DNA of 64,000 nt from Candidatus Rubrimentiphilum sp. (lineage in GTDB: Bacteria > Vulcanimicrobiota > Vulcanimicrobiia > Vulcanimicrobiales > Vulcanimicrobiaceae): positions 434,001 through 498,000 of the forward strand of contig DASTDE010000001.1 of assembly GCA_035710515.1 (NCBI GenBank), read 5' to 3'. Positions 49,930 to 59,086 of the stretch are shown in pieces (the stretch's first letter is position 1; the number at the start of each line of letters is the position of its first letter). The notes beneath the pieces are model-generated. The model did no database searches, was not told the origin of the DNA, and was given only the letters and a program-made list of their open reading frames with translations. The translations under genes were made by a program, and so were the position numbers.

Positions 49930-50325
49930 TTAACTGAGCTTCTCTTCAAGCTTTAAGCGAAATTTTGTTCGGTCCATCACGTAGCGCTCGTGGGTCCCTT
50001 CGGCCACGGAGTCCTGCTCATCGAACACCTGTACGGTAAAACTGACCCGGGGACCGTCCACGAGGACGACCTCCACCTCGGTCCGCAGGATGAACCCGAC
50101 CGGGACGGGGCGGCGGTGCTCCAGGTCCACGTGGGTGGCCAGGCTGACCTGGTCCTCGGCTAAGGTGGGGGCGATGCAGGCCATCGCGGCGTCCTCGACC
50201 AGCTGCACGAGCATGGGCGTAGAAAGGGCGTCGACGCCCTTATTGCCGGCCTTTTCTGCGGTCATCCACTCTTCGACGCGGGTCTGCCTACTGTAAGTGC
50301 GGCCCGCCTCGAGTTTCGCACGCAT
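49930..50325 (-). CDS. Hotdog-fold thioesterase (fluoroacetyl-CoA-specific thioesterase FlK-like)
   Basis: A 131-aa single hotdog-domain protein. STPMLVQLVEDAAMACI, SLATHVDLEHRRPVPVGFIL and VSFTVQVFDEQDSVAEGTHE match the FlK-like thioesterase subgroup (His in the THVDL segment, Glu in VEDAA). Acyl-CoA substrate unknown. The start is ATG 50325; a longer frame would run into the divergent efflux-adaptor gene. Ribosome-binding site weak. Confidence 0.82.
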   Translation of the reverse strand: MRAKLEAGRTYSRQTRVEEWMTAEKAGNKGVDALSTPMLVQLVEDAAMACIAPTLAEDQVSLATHVDLEHRRPVPVGFILRTEVEVVLVDGPRVSFTVQVFDEQDSVAEGTHERYVMDRTKFRLKLEEKLS

Positions 50326-50469
50326 CGGGAGAGTGAAGTACGGCGCTAAGGCTCCGGCTCCCCGGTCCCCGGCGCCCGCTTGGGAGCAAACTCTGCTGGG
50401 ACAGACGGTTTTAAGGTTCGGTTGGTAGTACTTTGAATCAAACTGCACAGAGCTCCGTATAGAAGAAGA

Positions 50470-51768
50470 ATGAAGACACGCAGCATTACCGTTTTCGCTA
50501 TTGCCGTCGTCCTGTTGGCCGGTTGCGGCCAGGGTCAGCAGAAGCGCGGTCCGACAGCCCTCGACGTCGACGTGGCGCAAGCCCAACGCCGGACGATTGC
50601 CACGTACTTGACCCTCGATGGTCAAGTCTCTCCGCTGGAAGAATCGACACTCTCGTTTCAGCAGTCGGGGCCGATTACGGCGATCTACGTAAATCAGGGC
50701 GATCGCGTCGGCGCGGGTCAACTTCTTGCGCGGATTGACGCCTCGACGCTGCAAGCGCAACTCGCGCAGGACGTAGCGCTCATATCGCAAGCGTCGGCGC
50801 GCGCGCAGATGTCTGCGTTAAACGTACCGATCGTTTCTTCGCAGACGTCGCAAGCAGTGCTCTCGGCAAAAGCAGCTTTGGATAACGCGCAACTCGCGTA
50901 CAACCAGGATTTGCAACTCTACAAGCAGGGCTATGTCTCGCAATCGCAGCTCGTGCAGGCGCGTTCGCAATACATCGCCGCGCAATCGCAATACCAAACA
51001 GCGGTCAGCAATCAAAAGTCAACGCAAGTCTCCACGTCGAGCGCAGCCGCCGATCGCGCGGCAGTTCAATCGGCGCAGGCGCAAGCCAATACGCTGCGCA
51101 CGATGATCGGCCAGACGGCGCTGTACGCGCCGTTCGACGGCGTGGTTACGGCGCGGCTCATGGATCCCGGCGCGATGGCCAGTCCGGGAACCGCGGTGCT
51201 GCGCGTGGATAAATTGGATACGGTTTGGGTGAACGTGAACGTGCCCGATGAAGATCTGGCCTACGTTCATGCCGACACGCCCGTGACGTTTACGACGAGC
51301 ACGAGTAGCCGCCGCTTCGCCGCGCGCATCTTTGCGGTCAACGCGGTTCCGACGCAAGGAACGCTATCGTACCAAGCGCGCATCCGGCAGACGAATCCGG
51401 GCGACGTCTTACGCGGCGGCATGCTAGTCAGCGTCGTCATTCAGCAAGCTCGCCATGACAACGCGATCGTCGTACCGCGGCAAGCCGTTGCCCAATCGGA
51501 TACAGGGAATGCCGTCTTCGTGGTCGGCGCCGACAAGAAAGCGCAGCAGGTTCCCGTGAAGGTCGGCCTGCAGACCGATACGCTGAGCGAAGTTATCAGT
51601 CCGCGCGTGCGAGCCGGCACCGTCGTCATCGTGACGCGTCCGGATGCATTGCAAGACGGCAGTTTGGTCGCGTACGGACCCAGTGGCGGAGCCGCCAACC
51701 CTGCGGCCCCCAACCCGGGCGGTGCAAAACCGGCCGCCTCTCACGCTCCGCGCCGCAAGCCGCAGTAG
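50470..51768 (+). CDS. Efflux RND/ABC-type periplasmic adaptor (membrane fusion protein), lipoprotein
   Basis: A 432-aa HlyD/AcrA-type protein. The lipobox is LLAGC (residues 15-19). Family features: GPITAIYVNQGDRVGAGQLL (lipoyl-like half), a long Gln/Ala-rich coiled coil (residues 95-215), TALYAPFDGVVTARLMDPG, VNVPDEDLAYV, and QAVAQSDTGNAVFVVG. It would bridge an inner-membrane pump and TolC. Three bases separate it from the TolC-like gene. No pump gene follows, so the inner-membrane partner is elsewhere. Confidence 0.92.
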   Translation: MKTRSITVFAIAVVLLAGCGQGQQKRGPTALDVDVAQAQRRTIATYLTLDGQVSPLEESTLSFQQSGPITAIYVNQGDRVGAGQLLARIDASTLQAQLAQDVALISQASARAQMSALNVPIVSSQTSQAVLSAKAALDNAQLAYNQDLQLYKQGYVSQSQLVQARSQYIAAQSQYQTAVSNQKSTQVSTSSAAADRAAVQSAQAQANTLRTMIGQTALYAPFDGVVTARLMDPGAMASPGTAVLRVDKLDTVWVNVNVPDEDLAYVHADTPVTFTTSTSSRRFAARIFAVNAVPTQGTLSYQARIRQTNPGDVLRGGMLVSVVIQQARHDNAIVVPRQAVAQSDTGNAVFVVGADKKAQQVPVKVGLQTDTLSEVISPRVRAGTVVIVTRPDALQDGSLVAYGPSGGAANPAAPNPGGAKPAASHAPRRKPQ

Positions 51769-51771
51769 CCG

Positions 51772-53181
51772 ATGCACGCAGTTATTCTCGCGGCCGCCGT
51801 GTTAGCGACGCCCACACCCATCCCCGCGTCCACGCCGCAAACGATGCCGTATCCGGCATACGGCACTCCGGCGCCGGGCGTCTCCGTACAACATCCGCTG
51901 GCGGGTGTTCCGGTGAGCATTTCACTTCCGCAAGCGATTGCGATCGCGGCTGCACGTTCGCCCGTTCTGGCGATCGCGCGCTCCGATTACCGGCTCACGC
52001 AGCTTTCCACGGATCTGGCGCGGACGGAATATTATCCGAACCTAAGCGCGGTCGCCAGCACTCAGCGCAACTATGGAACACGCGCCGGCACCGGCGGTTC
52101 GGGCTCCGGTACGTTCGGCAACGGCACAACCAGCAACGGCCTGAACGCAACGCTGAAGCAATTCATTTTGGACGGCGGCAAAGTCATGGGAGAGATCCGG
52201 CAAGCCGAATCCAATCAACTGGCCGGCGCCGGGACGTACGAACGCTCGTTGCAGTCGCTCGCCTTTAACGTCGCGCAAGCATACTACACTGCGCTCCAGG
52301 CTCACGCGGCGACGCAATTGGCTGCGCAAGTCGTGCAGCAGAATCAAGTGCAAGAGAATCTCGTAACGGCTCAGCTGCGGGCCGGCACGGCGTCGCGCGT
52401 CGATCTTGCGACCGCGCAGCTGCCGACAGCCCAGGCGCGCGTGGCGCTGGTCAAGGCGCAAGGAAATGAGCTCTCGGCAATGGCCGCATTCGCAAACCAG
52501 CTCGGCCTGGATGCGAGTGCGTTGGTGACTCCGCTCAACGATACGCCCCTGAATCCGACAGCATCGCTCTTGCCGGCGGAACTGCACGATTACGATACCG
52601 CCGTGGCACGCGCACTTTTGGAGAGGCCGGACTTTTTGGCCGCACAGCACGCCGCTGATGCGGCCGGATATAACCTGCGCGCGCAGCGCGCCGGTCTGTT
52701 GCCGTCGCTGAACGGCACCGCAACCTACGGAACGAACTCCACAACGGCAACGGGCACCGACTACCGTACGAGCGGGAGTCTTGGGGTTGCACTGAACATT
52801 CCGTTCTTCGATCAAGGCGTTACCCGCGTGCAAATTGCGCAGGCGCAGACCCAGTTGGATATCGCCAACAGCCAGCTCGACGAAACGAAATTGAACGTTG
52901 AGTTGAACGTACGCCAAGCGCTGATCGGCCTGGTTTCGGCCGAAGCGGCGCTCGGGCAAGCGCAGGCAGAACTTGCGAAGGCGCAAGAGATCTTGAATGC
53001 GACGCAAGCCCAGTATCGCGCCGGTGTAACGACGCTGCCGCTGCTTTTGAACGCGCAGGTTGGGTTGACCCAAGCGGAGACCGACCAGCTCAACGCCGTC
53101 TACGGTTTGCGCCAAGCCGAGCAAGCCTATCTCTTTGCACTCGGCGAGAACCAGTTAGCGGCGACCTCGACCGTCCCCTGA
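51772..53181 (+). CDS. TolC-family outer membrane efflux protein
   Basis: A 469-aa outer membrane factor. A cleavable signal region (HAVILAAAVLATPTP) is followed by the two homologous TolC halves with helical pairs: SLPQAIAIAAARSPVLAIAR, LAFNVAQAYYTALQAHAAT, LRAGTASRVDLATAQ; then ERPDFLAAQHAADAAGYNL, YGTNSTTATGTDYRTSGSLG (strand region), and YRAGVTTLPLLLNAQVGLTQ. The tandem RAG(T/V)xxxxxLLxAQ motifs are hallmark TolC. Together with the adaptor it makes two parts of a tripartite exporter and shows the host has an outer membrane. Confidence 0.93.
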   Translation: MHAVILAAAVLATPTPIPASTPQTMPYPAYGTPAPGVSVQHPLAGVPVSISLPQAIAIAAARSPVLAIARSDYRLTQLSTDLARTEYYPNLSAVASTQRNYGTRAGTGGSGSGTFGNGTTSNGLNATLKQFILDGGKVMGEIRQAESNQLAGAGTYERSLQSLAFNVAQAYYTALQAHAATQLAAQVVQQNQVQENLVTAQLRAGTASRVDLATAQLPTAQARVALVKAQGNELSAMAAFANQLGLDASALVTPLNDTPLNPTASLLPAELHDYDTAVARALLERPDFLAAQHAADAAGYNLRAQRAGLLPSLNGTATYGTNSTTATGTDYRTSGSLGVALNIPFFDQGVTRVQIAQAQTQLDIANSQLDETKLNVELNVRQALIGLVSAEAALGQAQAELAKAQEILNATQAQYRAGVTTLPLLLNAQVGLTQAETDQLNAVYGLRQAEQAYLFALGENQLAATSTVP

Positions 53182-53198
53182 CTCGTCTAGCAGCTCTC

Positions 53199-53252
53199 GA
53201 CTAGTGCCGTCCTCGCTTTTGGGCAGGGTTAATCGCTCGGCCGGCACTAGTC
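53199..53252. repeat. Eleven-base inverted repeat before the AsnC/siroheme-decarboxylase-like gene
   Basis: GACTAGTGCCG (53199-53209) and CGGCACTAGTC (53242-53252), perfect arms separated by 32 bases, ending seven bases before the GTG start. As RNA it could form a hairpin over the ribosome-binding region; as DNA it could be a paired operator. Confidence 0.5.
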
Positions 53253-53258
53253 TTCGAC

Positions 53259-54401
53259 GTGACTAAGACTGCGTCGGTGCCGGCGGCGGTCAGCGATCCG
53301 CTTAACGCGCAGATTCTCGCGATCTCCGAAGATCGGCTGCCTGGTTTTCAGCAAGATCCGTTTGGCGAGATCGCAGCGCGCAGCGGCGTTCCGGTTGAGA
53401 TCGTCATCGAACGGACTGTTGCAATGCTGCGCGCCGGTACCATCCGCCGCGTTCGCCAGACGCTGCTTGCAACGAGCCTCGCGCAAGGCGCCTTAGTCGC
53501 CTGGCGTGTAAGCCCGGACAAGCTCGACGCCGCGTTCGACTACATGTTTCGTGACGATCCGTTTTCGGGACACGTCGTCATTCGCACGGCGGATCCGGCG
53601 ACGCCGGGAGCTGCCTACCGTTTGTGGACGACGCTCAAAGTTCCGCAAGGGTACTCGCTCCAAAAACACGCGGAATTTTTGCGCGAGCGAGTTCAAGCGG
53701 ATCATTTCCGGTTGATGCCGGCAAAGAAGCTCTTTGCGCTTGGAGTGGGTCACGTCCGCCGCCGCGGGATCGAGATCGGCAGCCGCGCGGACGTTCCGGC
53801 CGAACCGATCGACACGACGCTCGTCTCGCTCGACGAGCGGCAATGGCGCGTGCTCACGGCGCTGAAGCGCGAGTTTAAACCGGAAGAGCTGGTACGCGAT
53901 CTTTGGCGGGCACGCGCTGCCGAAGCAAACGTCGCTTTGAACGAATTCTTCGAAACGGCGCGCGAGCTCAACGCACTCGGCGTGATCGGCAGGTTCTCGA
54001 CTTTTCTCGAACATGTAAAAGCGACGGCGGGAAACGAGCGGGTTACGCGTTACAACGCGCTCTTTCACTGGGCCGTGTCTCCGGGGCGCGAGATCGACGC
54101 GGGGCGCGAGGTCGGCCGCCACCACATCATCACCCACGCTTACTGGCGCGAGGGCGGGGACGAGTTCCGGAACGTTAACGTCATGGCAGTCGCGCACGGC
54201 CTGGACAAAGACGTGGTGCTGGCGCATAAGGCGGCCATCGACGCCCACCTGCGGGAAGCCGGCATCGACTTCGGGTATACGAATGTCTTCTGGGGAGGTC
54301 GCAGCGAAATCAAGCCTTCCGAAATATCACCGCTGGCCTACCGCGAGTTTTGCATAGAGCACGGTCTGGATCCCGACGCGATGAAAGAGGAACCTCGATG
54401 A
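53259..54401 (+). CDS. Double AsnC/Lrp-type protein, siroheme decarboxylase-like (AhbA/AhbB, NirD/L/G/H family)
   Basis: A 380-aa protein made of two similar units, each a winged helix plus an AsnC ligand-binding-like domain. Unit 1 has FGEIAARSGVPVEIVIERTV then IRRVRQTLL; unit 2 has LDERQWRVLTALKREFKPEEL, LGVIGRFSTFLEHVK and HHIITHAYWREGGDEFRNVN with VMAVAHGLDKD. In siroheme decarboxylases the two units are usually separate genes (AhbA and AhbB); here they are fused. No other heme d1 or alternative-heme gene is visible, so a regulator role is also possible. Starts with GTG 53259 after an inverted repeat. Overlaps the next gene by four bases. Confidence 0.7.
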   Translation: MTKTASVPAAVSDPLNAQILAISEDRLPGFQQDPFGEIAARSGVPVEIVIERTVAMLRAGTIRRVRQTLLATSLAQGALVAWRVSPDKLDAAFDYMFRDDPFSGHVVIRTADPATPGAAYRLWTTLKVPQGYSLQKHAEFLRERVQADHFRLMPAKKLFALGVGHVRRRGIEIGSRADVPAEPIDTTLVSLDERQWRVLTALKREFKPEELVRDLWRARAAEANVALNEFFETARELNALGVIGRFSTFLEHVKATAGNERVTRYNALFHWAVSPGREIDAGREVGRHHIITHAYWREGGDEFRNVNVMAVAHGLDKDVVLAHKAAIDAHLREAGIDFGYTNVFWGGRSEIKPSEISPLAYREFCIEHGLDPDAMKEEPR

Positions 54402-56083
54402 AACGTATTCTTGCCGCTGCGATCGCCACCGTCTTCGCTTTAGCCGGATGCACGCAGACTGCTAACCAAACGGCGAGCCCGACCCTTGTCGCGAGCAACG
54501 GCACCGATCACACTGTGATGGGTGAGGTTACCGCTCGCGTGAACAAATTCACGATACCCCACGTTTTGCGCTACTCTACGGCGTCTGATATTTCGTCGCT
54601 CAATCCGCATCTCGCTCAGCAGACCGAAGTCGGCCTATTGTCGTCGCTGACGATGGCGTGGCTCATCAAGTGGGACGTCCACAACAATCCAATACCGGAG
54701 CTCGCGACCGAGGTCCCCACACCTGAGAACGGCGGCGTCAGCAAGAACGGCTTGACGATCACGTATCACATCCGCAAGGGCGTGAAATGGTCGGATGGCG
54801 CGCCCTTTAATGCCGACGACGTCGTCTTCTCCACGCGCGTCGTGCTCAATCCGGCCAACAACGAGGTCGGCCGTCTAGGTTGGGACCGCATCGTGAAGAT
54901 CGACGAACCGGACAAATACACCGTGATCTATCACCTGAAGAAACCGTATTCGCCGTTCGTTCAAACGTTTTTTTCGAGTGCCGGTGCGAACCCGTGTGTC
55001 CTTCCAAAACATATTCTAGGCGGATTGCCGAACATCAATCGGGCGCCGTACAATTCTCTGCCGGTCGGCATCGGTCCATTCAAGTATCTGCGCTGGGATC
55101 GCGCTTCGCGCGTGGTCATGGTTGCCAACCCGCTCTATTTCCGCGGAATACCCAAGCTGCAGCGAATTGAGTTCGTCATCATTCCGGACCGGAACACTGT
55201 TCTAACGCAGCTGCAAGCCCGGGACCTCGACATGTGGTACCCGGTTCCTGGAAATTATTACGCCCGCGCGAACAGTATTCCAGGTTTCACCATTGTGAGG
55301 CTTCCGAGCTATTACTTTAACCATCTCGATTTCAACACATCACGGCCCGGGCTAAGCGATCCGGTCGTCCGCCAAGCGCTGCGGTTTGCAATCGACCGCC
55401 AGACGATCTATCACAAAGTCGCTCACAACATCGGGTATCTGCAGGAAGAACCCGCGGCGCATACAGCCCCGTACTGGGATCCGACGATCAAGTTGGTGCC
55501 CTTTGACATCGCGCAGGCCAACGCGATGCTCGACAAAGCGGGATGGGTGCGCGGGCCGGACGGAATTCGCGCCAAGAACGGAACGAAGCTCGCGCTTCAA
55601 GTCGTAAGCTCCACGGGCACCCCGGATACGAATCTGCAGATCGAGCTGATCCGCAGCTGGTGGAAGCAGATTGGCGTCTCGCTTTCGCTGAAAGTCTATC
55701 CGGCAGAGTTGCTATTCGCGCCCGTTCAGGACGGAGGAATCGTCTATGGCGGGAAGTGGGACGTGATCTTTTTCTCATGGGGACTCGATCCTCTGGGAGA
55801 TTTCTCGAGCATCTACGGGTGCGGCTCGATTCCACCGAACGGTCAAAATGACGTCCGCTGGTGCAACCAAAAGGCCAACAACGCTATGACGGCCTTATAC
55901 GGACACTACGAGCAAGCCGAACGCAACAAAGACGACGCTATCGTGCAAGAAGCGATCGTGGCCGATGTGCCAACAGTCGTTACTACGGGGCGCGAGGACA
56001 TCTACGTCGTGAACAAAGACCTCCACAATTTCCATCCCAACGCGGTTTCGCCGTTCGACGACTTCATGAACGTCGACATTTAA
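54398..56083 (+). CDS. Peptide ABC transporter substrate-binding lipoprotein (SBP_bac_5)
   Basis: A 561-aa solute-binding lipoprotein with lipobox LAGC (residues 13-16). Family elements: SDISSLNPHLAQQTEVG, LTITYHIRKGVKWSDGAPFN, ADDVVFSTRVVLNPANNEVG, VIYHLKKPYSPFVQTFF, RQALRFAIDRQTIYHKV. The ATG overlaps the upstream stop (ATGA). Its closest relatives in the window are the next gene and the one at 15226. No permease or ATPase genes are linked. Confidence 0.92.
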   Translation: MKRILAAAIATVFALAGCTQTANQTASPTLVASNGTDHTVMGEVTARVNKFTIPHVLRYSTASDISSLNPHLAQQTEVGLLSSLTMAWLIKWDVHNNPIPELATEVPTPENGGVSKNGLTITYHIRKGVKWSDGAPFNADDVVFSTRVVLNPANNEVGRLGWDRIVKIDEPDKYTVIYHLKKPYSPFVQTFFSSAGANPCVLPKHILGGLPNINRAPYNSLPVGIGPFKYLRWDRASRVVMVANPLYFRGIPKLQRIEFVIIPDRNTVLTQLQARDLDMWYPVPGNYYARANSIPGFTIVRLPSYYFNHLDFNTSRPGLSDPVVRQALRFAIDRQTIYHKVAHNIGYLQEEPAAHTAPYWDPTIKLVPFDIAQANAMLDKAGWVRGPDGIRAKNGTKLALQVVSSTGTPDTNLQIELIRSWWKQIGVSLSLKVYPAELLFAPVQDGGIVYGGKWDVIFFSWGLDPLGDFSSIYGCGSIPPNGQNDVRWCNQKANNAMTALYGHYEQAERNKDDAIVQEAIVADVPTVVTTGREDIYVVNKDLHNFHPNAVSPFDDFMNVDI

Positions 56084-56085
56084 CC

Positions 56086-57717
56086 GTGACCCTCCGGGTT
56101 TGCGCGGCGCTCTTTTTGGGCGCCGCGCTCGTTTGCTGCTCCGCGAATCACGGACCGCAACCGGCGGGGACGCACCGCCTGCACCCGTGGACGATTCCCG
56201 GCACGTTCCGCTGGGCGGACGGCGAGGACATAGACAACCTCAATCCGCTCCTCTCGACCGAAACGCTCGTCAACGATCTGTCCTCGTTTACGATGGGGTA
56301 TTTCTTTGTCTTCAACGACAAGGGTGATGCGATTCCATCGCTTTGCTTACAAGTTCCGACAAAGGCGAACGGGCTGATCTCGGCGGACGGCAAATCGCTC
56401 ACGTTCAAACTGCGTCGCGGCGTTGTGTGGCACGACGGTGCGCCGTTCACGTCGGCCGATGTCGCGTTCACCGTAAAAACTATTCTCGATCCGCATACCA
56501 ACGTGCTGACGCGCGAGGGCTGGGACCTCATCACGCGGGTCGACACGCCGGACAAATACACCGTCGTCTTTCACTTGAAGAAACCGTATGCGGCCTTCAT
56601 AAACCACTATTTCACGCCGGTCGGAAACCCGGCGATCTTGCCGAAACATCTGCTCGAAGGGCGCGAGATCAACCGCGCGCCGTACAACGGCTTGCCGGTC
56701 GGCCTCGGCCCGTTCCGCTACGTGCGCTGGGCGCGCGGCAGCGAAGTCGTCATGGAGGCATTTCCGCGCTGGTGGGGCGGCCCGCCGAAGCTCAAACGCG
56801 TGATCTTCAAGATCATTCCGGACTCAAACTCGGTCGGCGTCGCGCTGCAGTCGCACGGCATCGACGCCTATATCCGCGTGCCGACCTTCCAGTTTCAGCA
56901 AGTTCAAAGAATTCCTGATACACGGACGATCGCACACGACGTCACGTCGTACGGGCACATCGACTTCAATTTGCGGAATCCGATGCTGGCCGACCCGCAG
57001 GTGCGAGAGGCACTGGCCCGTGCCATTGACGTGCATTTAATGTGGAAGAAGATCGACCACGGCGCCGGGTACCTGGCGTGCACACCCATCTCGCACTTGA
57101 GTTGGGCCTACGATCCGCAAGCCTCGTGTTACACGTTCGATTTGAAGGCGGCGGCGGCGCAACTCGAACGCGACGGCTGGAAACTCGGTGACGACGGCCT
57201 GCGGCACAAGAACGGCGCGACGCTGCGTTTTGACTTCGCGGGCAATACCGGCAATCCGGGACTGGATTCGCGCGTCCTGATGATCCAGCAATGGTTCAAG
57301 ACGATTGGTGTCGGCTTGGACTACACGCGGTATGCGACGAACAAACTCTTTGCTTCATACGCGGCCGGCGGCGTCGTCGCGACGCGCCGCTACGATTTGG
57401 CCTCGTATGCGTGGACCGTCGCCCCGGACCCCGACCTCACTAACCTCGTCGCATGCTCGCGCATCTCGCCGGCGGGCCAAAACTACATGGCCTATTGCGA
57501 CCGCGAGGTCGACCGCGCGCTCGCCGATGCACTGGTACACTACGAACCCGCACGGCGGCGCGCCGATTACATTCTCATGCAAGAGCTGCTTGCGCGAGAC
57601 GTACCTTTCATCGTTTTGAGCCAGCGCACCGATCACGTCACGTTCAACGATGACTTCACCGGCATCAACCCCGGGCCGCAGAGTATGTTCTGGAATCCAC
57701 AGGCGATCTCGAACTGA
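56086..57717 (+). CDS. Peptide ABC transporter substrate-binding protein (SBP_bac_5), second tandem copy
   Basis: A 543-aa paralogue two bases after the previous stop, starting with GTG 56086. The signal peptide LRVCAALFLGAALVCCSA lacks a standard lipobox Gly/Ala before Cys (VCC), so lipid anchoring is uncertain. Shared elements: DGEDIDNLNPLLSTETLVND, LTFKLRRGVVWHDGAPFTSA, TVVFHLKKPYAAFINHYF, VREALARAIDVHLMW. The tandem arrangement suggests duplication with divergent ligand choice. Its 3' end overlaps the convergent membrane protein by 53 bases. Confidence 0.9.
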   Translation: MTLRVCAALFLGAALVCCSANHGPQPAGTHRLHPWTIPGTFRWADGEDIDNLNPLLSTETLVNDLSSFTMGYFFVFNDKGDAIPSLCLQVPTKANGLISADGKSLTFKLRRGVVWHDGAPFTSADVAFTVKTILDPHTNVLTREGWDLITRVDTPDKYTVVFHLKKPYAAFINHYFTPVGNPAILPKHLLEGREINRAPYNGLPVGLGPFRYVRWARGSEVVMEAFPRWWGGPPKLKRVIFKIIPDSNSVGVALQSHGIDAYIRVPTFQFQQVQRIPDTRTIAHDVTSYGHIDFNLRNPMLADPQVREALARAIDVHLMWKKIDHGAGYLACTPISHLSWAYDPQASCYTFDLKAAAAQLERDGWKLGDDGLRHKNGATLRFDFAGNTGNPGLDSRVLMIQQWFKTIGVGLDYTRYATNKLFASYAAGGVVATRRYDLASYAWTVAPDPDLTNLVACSRISPAGQNYMAYCDREVDRALADALVHYEPARRRADYILMQELLARDVPFIVLSQRTDHVTFNDDFTGINPGPQSMFWNPQAISN

Positions 57718-59086
57718 CAGAGTCGAGCACCGCGGCGTAAGCTAACAGACCGCAGCCGGCCAGGGAAGCGCATCGCAACATCGCCCACAGCGAGTCGCGC
57801 GCGAAGAGTCCCGTGGCGGTCTGTTCTGCATGCCAGACAGCTGCGATCTTTGCATGCTCCATGCCGCCGGGGAGCGCCGCCATTGCGTCGGGCCACACCG
57901 GCAGAACGTGCGCCCGCGCCGCGAGGCCTGCGATGCCAATAAGTATGAGGACGGCAGCCGGAATCTGAAGTGTGCGAAAGCTAAAATCTTGCCTCAGCGC
58001 GACCAGCACGGCTGCAAATGCCACGACCAGCAGAAGCGTTTGCAGCATGCTGTCGGGATTTTGCGCGAGGCCGAGCCAGTTAGGCGCGCACAGCAGTGCG
58101 CCGCCCAGCGCTACTCGCGAGGTTTTGCCGGACGTTCGCGCCGCTAGAATCAGCGCCGGTGCGAAGACGATGACGAGATCGTGCTCGTGAAAGAACGTCA
58201 CCACGAACGGCACGAGTGCGGAGGTCGCACAGAAGAGCATTAACGGATCGCGCACGGTACGCGCGCACGACAGCCACACGATGACGGCGACTAAGGCGAT
58301 GAAGACGCCGACGTACAGTGCGGCGTTCTCGCTCGCGCCGAATCCGTACGCGATGGCGGCCGGCGTTAGTTGCACAGCGGAGAAACGCTCGGCGTCACCG
58401 TGTTCGTACAGCACCCGAATATAGTTGACTATTCCGGTTCCTCTAACCACGACGAAACACACGGTTACAAATGCGGCTGCACCGATCGCTATGGGCAGGG
58501 CGGTCTTTTTCGCGCGCAACCCTCCGGTGAGCGCTAGCGCAAGATTTGGTTGTGCGAATGCGAGCACCGCCGCGCAGCCCCGTGCGAGTGCTCCGTTCGC
58601 CGCGAATGTGCAGAGAACGGCAAGGGTGACAGGTAACGCGAGTTGTCCGAGCGCGAGATCGGCCGTTATCGGGCCGAAGCCGAGGGCTGCCACCGCCAGC
58701 CCGAATAGAACGAGCGGCGTTCGCTCGAGTCCGGCAAGCCGCGCCAGGATCCAAAGCAGCCCCGCCAGCGAAACGAAAAGCAAAACGCGCCAAAGATTTG
58801 CGGCGATCGTGTACGGCATGAACGAGAATGCTGCCCACAGTGGAAGCGTCGCGGGCGGTCCAACGAAGGGCAGAACCTCAAATCGTTCCGCGTTCACACC
58901 CGGCAGAGCTTCTTCGGTCTGCCAAATCGCGACGCTGTACGCGTCATCGCCGTGCGCCCATGTTGCCCCCGCGGAATAGTAAGCTTCAAAGTCCCGCAGC
59001 GACGGCCCAAAGCCGTGCTGCGGACGCGCGACGGTAAATGCGGTCAGGATCGCCAGCGCCGCAGCTACGACGATTACGCGCCTCAC
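57665..59086 (-). CDS. GT87-like (DUF2029) integral membrane glycosyltransferase
   Basis: A 473-aa protein with about ten to twelve membrane helices. The N-terminal extracytoplasmic loop DFEAYYSAGATWAHGDDAYS is the usual acidic signature of GT-C/GT87 mannosyltransferases, and FHEHDLVIVFAPALILAA near residue 325 carries the conserved HxHD/E-like motif. It probably transfers a sugar from a polyprenyl-phosphate donor. Starts with a GTG overlapping the site-2 protease stop (GTGA). Confidence 0.75.
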   Translation of the reverse strand: MRRVIVVAAALAILTAFTVARPQHGFGPSLRDFEAYYSAGATWAHGDDAYSVAIWQTEEALPGVNAERFEVLPFVGPPATLPLWAAFSFMPYTIAANLWRVLLFVSLAGLLWILARLAGLERTPLVLFGLAVAALGFGPITADLALGQLALPVTLAVLCTFAANGALARGCAAVLAFAQPNLALALTGGLRAKKTALPIAIGAAAFVTVCFVVVRGTGIVNYIRVLYEHGDAERFSAVQLTPAAIAYGFGASENAALYVGVFIALVAVIVWLSCARTVRDPLMLFCATSALVPFVVTFFHEHDLVIVFAPALILAARTSGKTSRVALGGALLCAPNWLGLAQNPDSMLQTLLLVVAFAAVLVALRQDFSFRTLQIPAAVLILIGIAGLAARAHVLPVWPDAMAALPGGMEHAKIAAVWHAEQTATGLFARDSLWAMLRCASLAGCGLLAYAAVLDSVSSRSPVDSRTYSAARG

